Shown: positions 1 to 6,084, counted from the first letter of the stretch. The stretch is 6,359 bases of DNA from Gammaproteobacteria bacterium (GCA_016191795.1 JACPVK010000248.1:1-6359), one strand, 5' to 3'. The notes: generated by a model from the letters alone, not told the origin. Program-made: numbers and translations.

Positions 1-83
1 TAATTGTTTTTTGCTAACCGCAGCGCGTCAGCTTGTTCAGGGTTACGGCTGACAGGCAGCGTGTGATGACAGGTAACTTGAGA

Positions 84-194
84 AACGGGCAGGCCACAGC
101 GACGCCGAGAACACAGGGATTAAATCTTAGGCGTCATTTCCCTGTGTTCACTGCGTCGCTGTGGCAATTGTTTTTCGATTAAAGGCTGCCCGTT
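84..194. repeat. Long imperfect palindrome (hairpin/cruciform element)
   Basis: Positions 93-119 and 139-165 are inverted copies of each other: 25 of 27 bases pair, around a 19-base loop. The left arm continues without a gap into 84-92 (AACGGGCAG), which pairs perfectly with 186-194 (CTGCCCGTT). The right side therefore carries a 20-base bulge (166-185). Nothing in the window encodes a transposase. The element sits downstream of the minus-strand ABC operon, so it could act as a terminator or mRNA 3' stabiliser. On the plus strand the main stem is followed by an AATTGTTTTT tract (166-175), which is terminator-like. It could also be a dispersed intergenic repeat or miniature mobile element. What is seen is the palindrome; its role is inference. 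Confidence 0.8.
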
Positions 195-230
195 GGTATG
201 ACCAGAGTATGGCTCGGTAAACGTCGTTAT

Positions 231-635
231 TTAACGGGTTTGTGAGCCGCTCAGATCCCAGGCATAGGTGCAGTCCAGCTCGGCCAGCACGGCTGTCACG
301 CCATCGCTGCCATCCTGCAACATGGTGTGCAAAGGGCTGCGATTATCGAAACGTTTGTGCGGCGTTTTTACCCAGCGCGAGGCCATCAACGGGTTGGTTG
401 GGTAGGTGGTACGCAAGGCATCAATAATGCCGAGCAGGCGTATTACGCGGTATTCCACTTCGGAGGTGTCCGGGAACGGGGTGTTTTCGTGGTAAGGGCG
501 TAAACGGCGTGCTTTGATGTCGTTGGGCAGGTCTAGCACGGCTATTTGTTGTTCGGCAGACAATCCCCATTCTTCCAGATGATGCATAACTTTCTGGGTT
601 AAAAGAATTTGTTGTTCAGGGTTCATACCAAGCAT
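231..635 (-). CDS. Xre/MbcA/ParS-type toxin-binding domain protein (DUF2384-like), antitoxin-like
   Basis: This is a 134-residue, probably cytoplasmic protein. Residues about 60-122 match the pattern of the Xre/MbcA/ParS C-terminal toxin-binding domain: an RxxxLLGIIDAL helix, then W88, TPHKRF, a SPL turn (100-102), MLQDG and a final V-x-x-x-L helix. Residues about 10-45 (around WGLSAEQQIAVL) resemble the degenerate helical N-terminal domain these proteins carry. In the family such proteins neutralise RES-domain toxins and often bind DNA to autoregulate. No RES toxin gene follows, however: the stop at 231 is followed only by the palindromic region. The gene starts 25 bases after the permease stop. 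The start at 635 is favoured by GAGG six bases upstream; an internal ATG three codons later is less well placed. It is probably the third gene of the exporter operon, perhaps a regulator. The domain call is fairly secure; the function is not. Confidence 0.8.
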   Translation of the reverse strand: MLGMNPEQQILLTQKVMHHLEEWGLSAEQQIAVLDLPNDIKARRLRPYHENTPFPDTSEVEYRVIRLLGIIDALRTTYPTNPLMASRWVKTPHKRFDNRSPLHTMLQDGSDGVTAVLAELDCTYAWDLSGSQTR

Positions 636-660
636 GAGGTACCTCGTAAATCTTGTGTGG

Positions 661-1662
661 CTATTCCCAACGAAACAGGAACGCGCCCAGTAGTAAAAAA
701 ATAAGGCTCATAACAGCCAGTATAGCCAGGTGGCCGGCGACATCACCAAGACTGGCACCGTCGAGCATGATAGCACGGGCAGCAGTCGTGATATGAGTCA
801 GCGGGAACACCTGCCCCAGTTTCTGCACCCAGGGGTGCAGGCCGTCCAGTGAGAACCAGACGCCGGATAAAAACATCATGGGCCAGGTAGCCAGGTTTAA
901 CATGCCATCGGCCAGTTCTTCGGAGCGCAACCTGGCGGCAACCACTAATCCGAGACAAATCATACTAAAAGCGCCCAGGGCAAATACCGCAAGTAAATGC
1001 AGGTAATTGCCGTGCATAATGAAGTTGACAAAGAAATTAGTGCCCACGTAGATAATCGTTACCACCGCCAGGATGAGCCATAATCGGGATGCCAGCTGGG
1101 CGCTTAAAAATTCCAGGGCATTAAGTGGCGTTGCCTTGAGGCGTTTGAGCACACCATTTTTACGATAGCGAACGATGACATAGCCTACCCCATAGAGCGC
1201 ACTGAACATCATATTCATACCGAGCACGCCGGGAATGAGCCAGTCGACATAGCGGATCTGGGGCCCGGTAAGCATTTCACGGCTGTAGCGGTTATGGGCG
1301 GAGCTATTCAGCAAACGCTCGAGAAAGTAGCCTTTTGCCGAGGAATCGTTGATCCAGTAACGGTTGTTATTGAGATCAATCAGCATATCGAGCTGATGAC
1401 GGGAGACTTTGGTTTGTGCCAGGGATGGGTTGTCGACGGGTATGAACTGAATGTAATTAAGCTGCATAAATGGATTGTCTGCGTTGTGGTCGGAAGCGAC
1501 AACGCCCACCTTGTATTCGGTGTTGTCGCCGCCGCTGAAGGCAAAGGCAAAGCCAATAACAATCAGGACCGGGAACATGATATTCCAGGACAAGGCGGCA
1601 CGGTCTCGCAGAAACTCCTTGTTCCGTGCCACCAATACAGCTAAAAAACGTCGCCAGTTCAT
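661..1662 (-). CDS. ABC-2 type exporter permease subunit
   Basis: This 333-residue inner-membrane protein has the ABC-2 (DrrB/NodJ/YhhJ-like) plan: a cytoplasmic N-terminus, one membrane segment near 24-43, a soluble loop of about 95 residues (44-138), then a cluster of membrane segments near 140-164, 192-213, 220-243, 254-272 and 311-330. Family hallmarks are the YRKNGVLKRLKATPL stretch (166-180), which likely forms the coupling region facing the ATPase, and FLSGVWFSLDGLHPW followed by FPLTH in the C-terminal half. The start codon overlaps the ATPase stop by four bases (ATGA), and AAGGAA lies eight bases upstream, so the two are translationally coupled. Together they should form a dimeric ATP-driven exporter. 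The long loop between segments 1 and 2 is typical of the ABC2_membrane_3-like branch. Substrate cannot be read from sequence; drugs, polyketides, lipids or polysaccharides are all exported by this family. Confidence 0.93.
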   Translation of the reverse strand: MNWRRFLAVLVARNKEFLRDRAALSWNIMFPVLIVIGFAFAFSGGDNTEYKVGVVASDHNADNPFMQLNYIQFIPVDNPSLAQTKVSRHQLDMLIDLNNNRYWINDSSAKGYFLERLLNSSAHNRYSREMLTGPQIRYVDWLIPGVLGMNMMFSALYGVGYVIVRYRKNGVLKRLKATPLNALEFLSAQLASRLWLILAVVTIIYVGTNFFVNFIMHGNYLHLLAVFALGAFSMICLGLVVAARLRSEELADGMLNLATWPMMFLSGVWFSLDGLHPWVQKLGQVFPLTHITTAARAIMLDGASLGDVAGHLAILAVMSLIFLLLGAFLFRWE

Positions 1663-2546
1663 GAGCGCATTTCCTTGCCGGTGAGTTCCAGAAACAGATC
1701 ATCGAGTGTGCGTTCACGGATGCGTAAGCCGTCCAGTGACATACCAAGAGCCAGTAGCTGGTTCAGCGTGCTGTTGACATCGCTGGATCGCAATTCAAGC
1801 AAGGTGTCCTGCTGCTGAACCTGAAAGCCGGTTGTGTGGGTGAAATCGGGTAAATTTCCCGGTAGGGGTAGCTGTAGAATCACATCGTTGTAGTGTCTGG
1901 CCAGTAATGATTTTGGCGTTCCCTGGGCGATGATTTCGCCATGATCCATGATGATAATTTCATCGCATAGCTCATAGGCTTCTTCCATGTAGTGCGTGGT
2001 CATGATGATGGTTTTATTCCGCGCTTTAATGCTGCGGATCAGTGCCCAGAAATTACGTCGAGCCTGTGGATCAAGACCCGTCGTTGGTTCGTCAAGAAAA
2101 ATAATTTCCGGATCATTAATCAGAGCAATCGCCAGTAACAGTCGCTGGCGTTGTCCACCCGATAATTTGCGCGTGTCACGATCCAGAAATTCATGGAGTG
2201 AGCAGCTTTTAATTAATTCACTGACAGGCGTGGTATGTGAGTACAGCTGAGAAAATAGCTGCAATGTTTCGGCAACGGTTATGAATTCCTGTAATGCCGT
2301 TGATTGAAACATGATACCGGCCTGATCACGAAATTGTTTTCCGAGTGCTTCACCCTTGTAAAGGATCTCACCACTGTCCGGTTTGCTAATGCCTTCGAGG
2401 ATTTCAACAGTGGTTGTTTTACCGGCACCATTTGGGCCGAGCAAGCCCAGGCACATACCTTTAGGAACATCGAAGCTAACCGATTTCACTGCAGTAACTG
2501 ACCCAAAGTGTTTGGAGAGCTGACGTACCTGGAGGAGTGGGGTCAT
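1659..2546 (-). CDS. ABC exporter ATP-binding subunit
   Basis: This 295-residue nucleotide-binding protein carries every ABC ATPase motif in order: Walker A GPNGAGKT (37-44), Q-loop Q81, signature LSGGQ (128-132), Walker B IIFLDEP (148-154, catalytic E153), D-loop TGLD and H-loop H185. The C-terminal 90 residues form the extra domain common in DrrA/CcmA/NatA-type exporter ATPases. It powers the permease encoded immediately downstream, whose start overlaps this stop. The ATG at 2546 gives the expected N-terminus (an LLQVRQLSKHFG strand before Walker A), but no convincing Shine-Dalgarno sequence precedes it, so initiation may be weak or the leader may be very short. A candidate extended -10 promoter lies about 35-43 bases upstream. 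All catalytic residues are present, so it should be active. Substrate unknown. Confidence 0.95.
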   Translation of the reverse strand: MTPLLQVRQLSKHFGSVTAVKSVSFDVPKGMCLGLLGPNGAGKTTTVEILEGISKPDSGEILYKGEALGKQFRDQAGIMFQSTALQEFITVAETLQLFSQLYSHTTPVSELIKSCSLHEFLDRDTRKLSGGQRQRLLLAIALINDPEIIFLDEPTTGLDPQARRNFWALIRSIKARNKTIIMTTHYMEEAYELCDEIIIMDHGEIIAQGTPKSLLARHYNDVILQLPLPGNLPDFTHTTGFQVQQQDTLLELRSSDVNSTLNQLLALGMSLDGLRIRERTLDDLFLELTGKEMRS

Positions 2547-2580
2547 ATCATGTGACGGGGGCAGTCGGGAAGTCGCGATG

Positions 2581-2589
2581 ATTATGGCA
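2581..2589 (-). promoter_or_regulatory. Candidate extended -10 promoter of the ABC operon
   Basis: On the minus strand the sequence reads TGC-CATAAT: an extended -10 TG followed by a 5-of-6 match to TATAAT. No good -35 lies at the usual spacing. Transcription would start near 2574, giving a leader of about 27 bases before the ATPase ATG at 2546. Assignment is by pattern and position only. Confidence 0.4.
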
Positions 2590-2637
2590 GATTTGCTAAA
2601 CGTATTACATGTCAGAAATATTACGCCAATTTAAAGG

Positions 2638-2653
2638 TGTGAAAGGCATCTGA
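2638..2653. promoter_or_regulatory. Weak candidate CRP/Vfr half-site palindrome near the ABC operon
   Basis: TGTGA-AAGGCA-TCTGA matches 8 of 10 conserved positions of TGTGA-N6-TCACA: a perfect left half and a poor right half. Its centre would be at about -71.5 relative to the predicted ABC operon start, a distance allowed for class I CRP activation. On its own this is weak, and it is listed mainly because two better matches follow in the same intergenic region. Confidence 0.2.
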
Positions 2654-2853
2654 CAGGCCTGGATATACGCAGTACATCGCCAGGGATAAAGTTACCAGCT
2701 CGTTTGAGTGGCAGCTTTTTGAAATGATAAGTAACAGATGGTACAAGTATTTTTTGGGCTGGCTAATCAGCTGAGGTTTGGCTGGCAGGATGGCGTATTG
2801 GGACTAAATGACCAGGCAGAGTGTCTTATGTGCGAACAAAATACCATGGCAAA

Positions 2854-2869
2854 TGGGATATACATCACA
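2854..2869. promoter_or_regulatory. Candidate CRP/Vfr binding site upstream of the cyclase gene
   Basis: TGGGA-TATACA-TCACA matches 9 of 10 conserved positions of the CRP consensus TGTGA-N6-TCACA. It is preceded by AAA as in the extended 22-bp consensus, for 17 of 22 matches by my count. The centre (2861.5) lies about 91.5 bases upstream of the predicted cyclase transcription start, close to the -92.5 class I activating position. CRP/Vfr family binding is inferred from the motif; no crp gene is in this window. Confidence 0.45.
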
Positions 2870-2937
2870 CTGAAGTACCGGCATGCCCTCAGGGTAGTGG
2901 CCGCTGGCTGGCACTGTACTGGCTACGGAAGGCGTCA

Positions 2938-2946
2938 TGGTACAAT
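2938..2946 (+). promoter_or_regulatory. Candidate extended -10 promoter of the cyclase-lipoprotein operon
   Basis: TGG-TACAAT is an extended -10 element (TGN plus a 5-of-6 match to TATAAT). No clear -35 box lies 16-18 bases upstream, which would fit an activator-dependent or extended -10 promoter. The predicted start is near 2953, about 25 bases before the GTG at 2978. A second possible promoter, TTGAAA-N17-TACAAG at 2719-2747, would give a leader over 200 bases long and is less attractive. Confidence 0.4.
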
Positions 2947-2969
2947 TGCCGCTTTCAATTTGCCGGTTA

Positions 2970-2985
2970 TGTAACCCGTGTCACA
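2970..2985. promoter_or_regulatory. Candidate CRP/Vfr operator overlapping the cyclase start codon
   Basis: TGTAA-CCCGTG-TCACA matches 9 of 10 conserved positions of TGTGA-N6-TCACA, with a perfect right half followed by T as in the consensus. The GTG start codon of the cyclase is inside its spacer. The centre is about +24 to +25 from the predicted start of transcription, a place where a bound protein would block transcription. It lies 116 bp from the upstream site, about 11 turns of B-DNA. Confidence 0.4.
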
Positions 2986-4465
2986 TCCGCTTTTCGGCTT
3001 TCCTCCGTCGCTTGCCAGCCATTTAAAAAAATGGAATCGAGCGCCTATTGCTATCAAACTGGCCATGTTTATTGCCCTGTTGATCGTTACCGGCATGGGT
3101 ATGCTTGGGTTGACCGTTTTGCAGCATCAAAAGAATGTGCTCTCGGCTCAGGTTGAGAACATGGGGAATACCCTGGCAAGACATCTCGCCGGTAGTGCCA
3201 GTGATATGGTGATGGCCGATGATGTGCTGGGTTTGCAAACGCTGGTAAAAAGTTTGCCCGATAACAATGTGCTGGGTGTGCTTGTCCTGTCAGAAGATGG
3301 CGAAACACTTGCCAGTAGCGGCCTGTTACCAGCTGAGGAACTCGTTGAATCACAGCGTAAAAAATCATTACTTCGTAAGGTGAACGCTTTTGAGTGGCAA
3401 GAAAGTTCGGCAAGCCACACCCTGATCAGTTTTATCAGCCCAATCGAATACAACGAATTAGCCGCGGGTCATGTGGTGCTTACGTTTTCACGTAGTGCCA
3501 TGCTTGAGTCTTTGGGCGAATCCCGAATGATGATCATTATGATGACGTCCTTAACAACATTGTTGGCGATAGGTATAGCTTTTGTTATGAGCAGACATTT
3601 GTCGCGACCTATCCAGCAGCTGGTTGTTGCCAGCCAGGAAATTGAAAGAGGCAATTACACTTATCGCCTGGTTGAGAACCGGAATGATGAAATAGGCGAT
3701 CTGGAGCAGGCGTTTAACCAGATGGCAGAAGGACTGTTGAGGAAGACGCAGGTTGAGAATGCATTTTCTCGCTATGTTTCGAGCAATGTTGCACGCAAAA
3801 TTATGGAAAGACCTGACCAGATTGAACTGGGTGGCAGACATGTGCAGGCATCGGTAGTCTTTGCGGACATGGTTGGATTTACCGGCGTGGCGGAAAAGTT
3901 ACCACCCAAGGCAGTAATCGAGCTGTTAAATGAATATTTTTCCTATATATCAACCATCAGCGGCTTGTATAAAGGCCATATAGATAAATTTATTGGCGAT
4001 TGCGCCATGATTGTATTCGGTGTGCCGGATGAAGACAAAGAGCATGAGTTTCATGCACTGGCCTGTGCAGTCATGATCCGCAAGCTGATTATGAGATTAA
4101 ATGAAATCCGGATACGCAATGGATTATTACCGGTGTATTTCAAAATAGGTGTCAATTCAGGCATCATGGTTGCCGGTAATCTGGGGTCACAGGAACGTAT
4201 GGATTACACGGTCATAGGCGATACTGTAAATCTGGCATCGCGTCTGTCTGATGTGGCTGGCAGCAATCAGATAGTGGTGCTGGATGAACTATATCAGCAT
4301 CCCGAGATCAAAGAGCGGTTTATAGCCCAGCCATTTCAAACAATAAATGTGCGTGGCAAGCAAAAACCGGTGGTCACCTGGCTGGTAGAGGATGTTAGCG
4401 GAGAACACCAGCAGCTTATGGCGACGCGTATTGATATTATTCTTGAAGGTAAGTTTTCAACATGA
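2978..4465 (+). CDS. Membrane-bound class IIIb adenylate cyclase with periplasmic sensor and HAMP domain
   Basis: This 495-residue inner-membrane enzyme is predicted to convert ATP to cAMP. It has a short cytoplasmic N-terminus, a membrane segment near 25-48, a periplasmic sensor at about 49-182, a second membrane segment near 184-205, HAMP at about 206-256 and the cyclase domain at about 288-470. The sensor's pattern (LARHLAGSASDMV, LQTLVKSL, VLVLSEDGETLASSG) recalls the small Cache-type sensors of BarA/GacS-like kinases; that is an inference. Catalytic residues are complete: metal-binding D297 (FADMVGF) and D341 (IGD), adenine-selecting K337 (DKFIGD) and T411 (DYTVIGD), and transition-state N418 and R422 (VNLASR). 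Thr at the second selecting position marks class IIIb, whose studied members are often bicarbonate-stimulated. An in-frame TAA at 2972-2974 makes GTG at 2978 the only start that keeps residues ahead of the first membrane segment, though no good Shine-Dalgarno precedes it. The stop overlaps the next gene. Confidence 0.93.
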   Translation: MSHPLFGFPPSLASHLKKWNRAPIAIKLAMFIALLIVTGMGMLGLTVLQHQKNVLSAQVENMGNTLARHLAGSASDMVMADDVLGLQTLVKSLPDNNVLGVLVLSEDGETLASSGLLPAEELVESQRKKSLLRKVNAFEWQESSASHTLISFISPIEYNELAAGHVVLTFSRSAMLESLGESRMMIIMMTSLTTLLAIGIAFVMSRHLSRPIQQLVVASQEIERGNYTYRLVENRNDEIGDLEQAFNQMAEGLLRKTQVENAFSRYVSSNVARKIMERPDQIELGGRHVQASVVFADMVGFTGVAEKLPPKAVIELLNEYFSYISTISGLYKGHIDKFIGDCAMIVFGVPDEDKEHEFHALACAVMIRKLIMRLNEIRIRNGLLPVYFKIGVNSGIMVAGNLGSQERMDYTVIGDTVNLASRLSDVAGSNQIVVLDELYQHPEIKERFIAQPFQTINVRGKQKPVVTWLVEDVSGEHQQLMATRIDIILEGKFST

Positions 4466-5217
4466 ATGTAGCAGGTACGGTGATTGCGTTCATGCTTGTC
4501 GTGCAGCTTGGATCCTGCGCATTAATCAGGCCACCGCAGTACACCCTCGATAAAAAAACAACAGAGCGTATCACGCAGTTGCGTAAGGATATGTTGCTTC
4601 GCCGTGCCCGAGCGCTGGTGCAATACGAGCCTATCTATCAGGAACTGGAAACATTGTTGCCACAGGATAATGGTGCGGCGGATGACATTCGGCATTACAA
4701 GTCGGAAAGAAAGGTCATCGCAGAGGGATTATATGATTGCGGGCAGGAGTCCATGCTCGAAAAAAATTATGCCCAGGCTGAAGAGTGTCTGGAGTTATCC
4801 AATAAGCTGGTCAGTTACGGTGATAAGCAGGCCTTGCTTGAAAAAGCACGCAGTATCCGCAAACAGCAGGAAGACAAACGCCGTAGTGAGCAGATTATGT
4901 CTGCCTATCAACAAGCGTACGCAACCGGTAATTTGTCCGAAGCTCTATTGCAGCTGGATATGCTGATTGCAGTGTCGGCAGAAAATACCCAGGCTATGGT
5001 ACTCAGAGATAAGCTGGATGCAGAAATAAAGTTGAGAATGACCAGGGATCTGGAAGCGGCCCGTTCTTTATATAGTCGCGGTAAAATTAGTGAAGCCCTG
5101 GCCATATGCAATACACTGATGCTCGTAGACCCAAAAAACGAAGAGCTGTTATCGCTGATCAGTCGCGCAGAGAAAGTTAACAAAAATATTGAAAAATTAA
5201 GTAAAACCAAAAAATAA
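4462..5217 (+). CDS. Predicted outer-membrane lipoprotein with TPR-like helical repeats
   Basis: This 251-residue protein begins with a hydrophobic segment (3-16) and a lipobox LGSC, so C19 should be lipidated by the Lgt/LspA/Lnt pathway. The residue after it is Ala rather than Asp, which in enterobacterial rules means transfer to the outer membrane. The signal's N-region lacks the usual Lys or Arg, an oddity. The mature part is charged and helical. Three TPR-like units can be seen near 90-118 (NYAQAEECLEL), 147-180 (ATGNLSEALLQLDMLI) and 197-232 (SRGKISEALAICNTLMLVDPKN), ending in a Lys-rich tail. ATG at 4462 overlaps the cyclase stop (ATGA); a GAAGG lies about 12 bases upstream. The tight coupling suggests it works with the cyclase, for example as an envelope sensor or scaffold, but no specific family is recognised and function is unknown. 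Confidence 0.85.
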   Translation: MNVAGTVIAFMLVVQLGSCALIRPPQYTLDKKTTERITQLRKDMLLRRARALVQYEPIYQELETLLPQDNGAADDIRHYKSERKVIAEGLYDCGQESMLEKNYAQAEECLELSNKLVSYGDKQALLEKARSIRKQQEDKRRSEQIMSAYQQAYATGNLSEALLQLDMLIAVSAENTQAMVLRDKLDAEIKLRMTRDLEAARSLYSRGKISEALAICNTLMLVDPKNEELLSLISRAEKVNKNIEKLSKTKK

Positions 5218-5231
5218 TTATTCAATATTTT
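5183..5231. terminator. AT-rich palindrome across the convergent gene ends
   Basis: Positions 5183-5193 (AAAATATTGAA) pair perfectly with 5221-5231. After one mismatch, 5195-5199 pair with 5215-5219, giving 16 base pairs around a 15-base loop. It contains both stop codons (TAA 5215-5217 plus, TAA 5220-5218 minus). A symmetric stem here could help end transcription in both directions, but it is almost free of G-C pairs, so classical intrinsic termination is doubtful. Nothing else terminator-like separates the genes. Confidence 0.35.
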
Positions 5232-6084
5232 GTATTTGTTCCCGCATTTGTTCGATGAGAACTTTCAATTCGACAGAGGCCTGAGTGGTTTCTATATCGA
5301 CTGATTTGGATCCAATGGTATTGGCTTCCCGATTCAGTTCCTGCATGATGAAATCCAGTCTTCTTCCTACCGCTTCCTTGCGTTTAAATATGTCATTCAG
5401 TTCAACCAGGTGGCTTTTCAGCCGATCCATTTCTTCATCGATATCGGTTTTTTGAATGAGATAGGCGACTTCCTGTTCGAAACGATTCATATCGATGGTG
5501 GTTTGCAGCTCGTTGAGCCGGGATAGTAATTTATCGCGGAATATTTTGGTGACAGTCGGTCGGCGCGCGATTTCTTTAGTAACCACTTCAGACATGGCAT
5601 CGCAGCGCAGCTGGATGGCGGTAAGTAGTCGCTCGCCTTCCCGCTTGCGGCAGGTTACGAATTCAGCAAGAACCTGGTCGAGTAAGTTGAGAGCTGCCTG
5701 AATAATGGATTGGGTGTTAACTTCCCCGTCACTCACCACGCCGGGCCAGCGCAAGATATCTACCGGATTCATTTCACTGGGTTGATGCAGTTTTTTATTT
5801 ATAAGCTGGCAGGCATCAATGACGGCCTGGGCAAGTGATTCATTTACATTGATGATGGCGGTAAACCCTGTCGCGGGTTTGAAGCGCAGAGTGCAATCCA
5901 CTTTTCCACGTTGTACATTGGCAGCGATACGCTCGCGAACAGTATTTTCAAGTGAGCGCAGCTCATCCGGCAAACGCAGACTCACATCCAGGTAACGATG
6001 ATTGACAGAGCGGATTTCCCAAACAAGTGTGCCCCAATCCTGCTTTTCACTGAGTGTGGCGAAGGCTGTCATGCTGCGAGTCAT
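5218..6084 (-). CDS. yicC: YicC/YloC family endoribonuclease
   Basis: This is a 288-residue cytoplasmic protein, almost the length of E. coli YicC. The N-terminal YicC domain opens with the hallmark MTRSMTAFA, followed by SVNHRYLD (26-33) and LPDELRSLE. The C-terminal DUF1732 domain carries EQEVAYLIQKTDIDEEMDRLKSH (203-225) and GRRLDFIMQELNREANTIGSKS (240-261), the strongly conserved, probably catalytic end. Family members are oligomeric endoribonucleases; E. coli YicC affects small-RNA turnover. The frame is open to an ATG at 6114, which would add ten residues, but I place the start at 6084. The protein then begins like its relatives, AGGA lies seven bases upstream (6092-6095), and the upstream ATG has no Shine-Dalgarno and overlaps a candidate -10. 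It is divergent from rph, and its stop directly abuts that of the lipoprotein gene. Confidence 0.95.
   Translation of the reverse strand: MTRSMTAFATLSEKQDWGTLVWEIRSVNHRYLDVSLRLPDELRSLENTVRERIAANVQRGKVDCTLRFKPATGFTAIINVNESLAQAVIDACQLINKKLHQPSEMNPVDILRWPGVVSDGEVNTQSIIQAALNLLDQVLAEFVTCRKREGERLLTAIQLRCDAMSEVVTKEIARRPTVTKIFRDKLLSRLNELQTTIDMNRFEQEVAYLIQKTDIDEEMDRLKSHLVELNDIFKRKEAVGRRLDFIMQELNREANTIGSKSVDIETTQASVELKVLIEQMREQIQNIE

Noticed and set aside
2..52. Possible C-terminal tail of a plus-strand gene entering from the left (17 residues then TGA)
   Set aside because: Too short to judge, and the opposite strand is equally open and more protein-like.
27..53. Small inverted repeat GTCAGC / GCTGAC as an intrinsic terminator
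   Set aside because: Only six base pairs with a 15-base loop and no T-run following on either strand.
84..194. Palindrome as an integron attC site
   Set aside because: The ends do not fit RYYYAAC / GTTRRRY core boxes, and no integron integrase or cassette structure is seen.
1294..1644. A 116-codon plus-strand open frame inside the permease gene
   Set aside because: It lies wholly antisense to a well-supported ABC-2 permease and shows no domain or ribosome site; a shadow frame.
231..2546. The whole minus-strand operon as a toxin-antitoxin or defence island
   Set aside because: Only one antitoxin-like domain is present, the other two genes are a standard exporter pair, and no toxin, nuclease or recombinase is found.
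2842..2964. Paired inverted repeats TACCATG/CATGGTA and GGCAAAT/ATTTGCC around the cyclase promoter
   Set aside because: Each is only seven bases with about 90-100 bases between arms; compatible with chance.
2738..2974. A 78-codon plus-strand open frame directly upstream of, and in frame with, the cyclase
   Set aside because: No Shine-Dalgarno before its ATG, composition not protein-like, ends three bases before the GTG, and covers the putative promoter and regulatory sites. Best read as intergenic DNA.
2821..3156. A 111-codon plus-strand open frame starting with GTG and overlapping the cyclase 5' end
   Set aside because: It overlaps 179 bases of a secure gene in another frame and is rich in Trp, Cys, Tyr and His without a recognisable domain. 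An AGG before the GTG is the only point in its favour.
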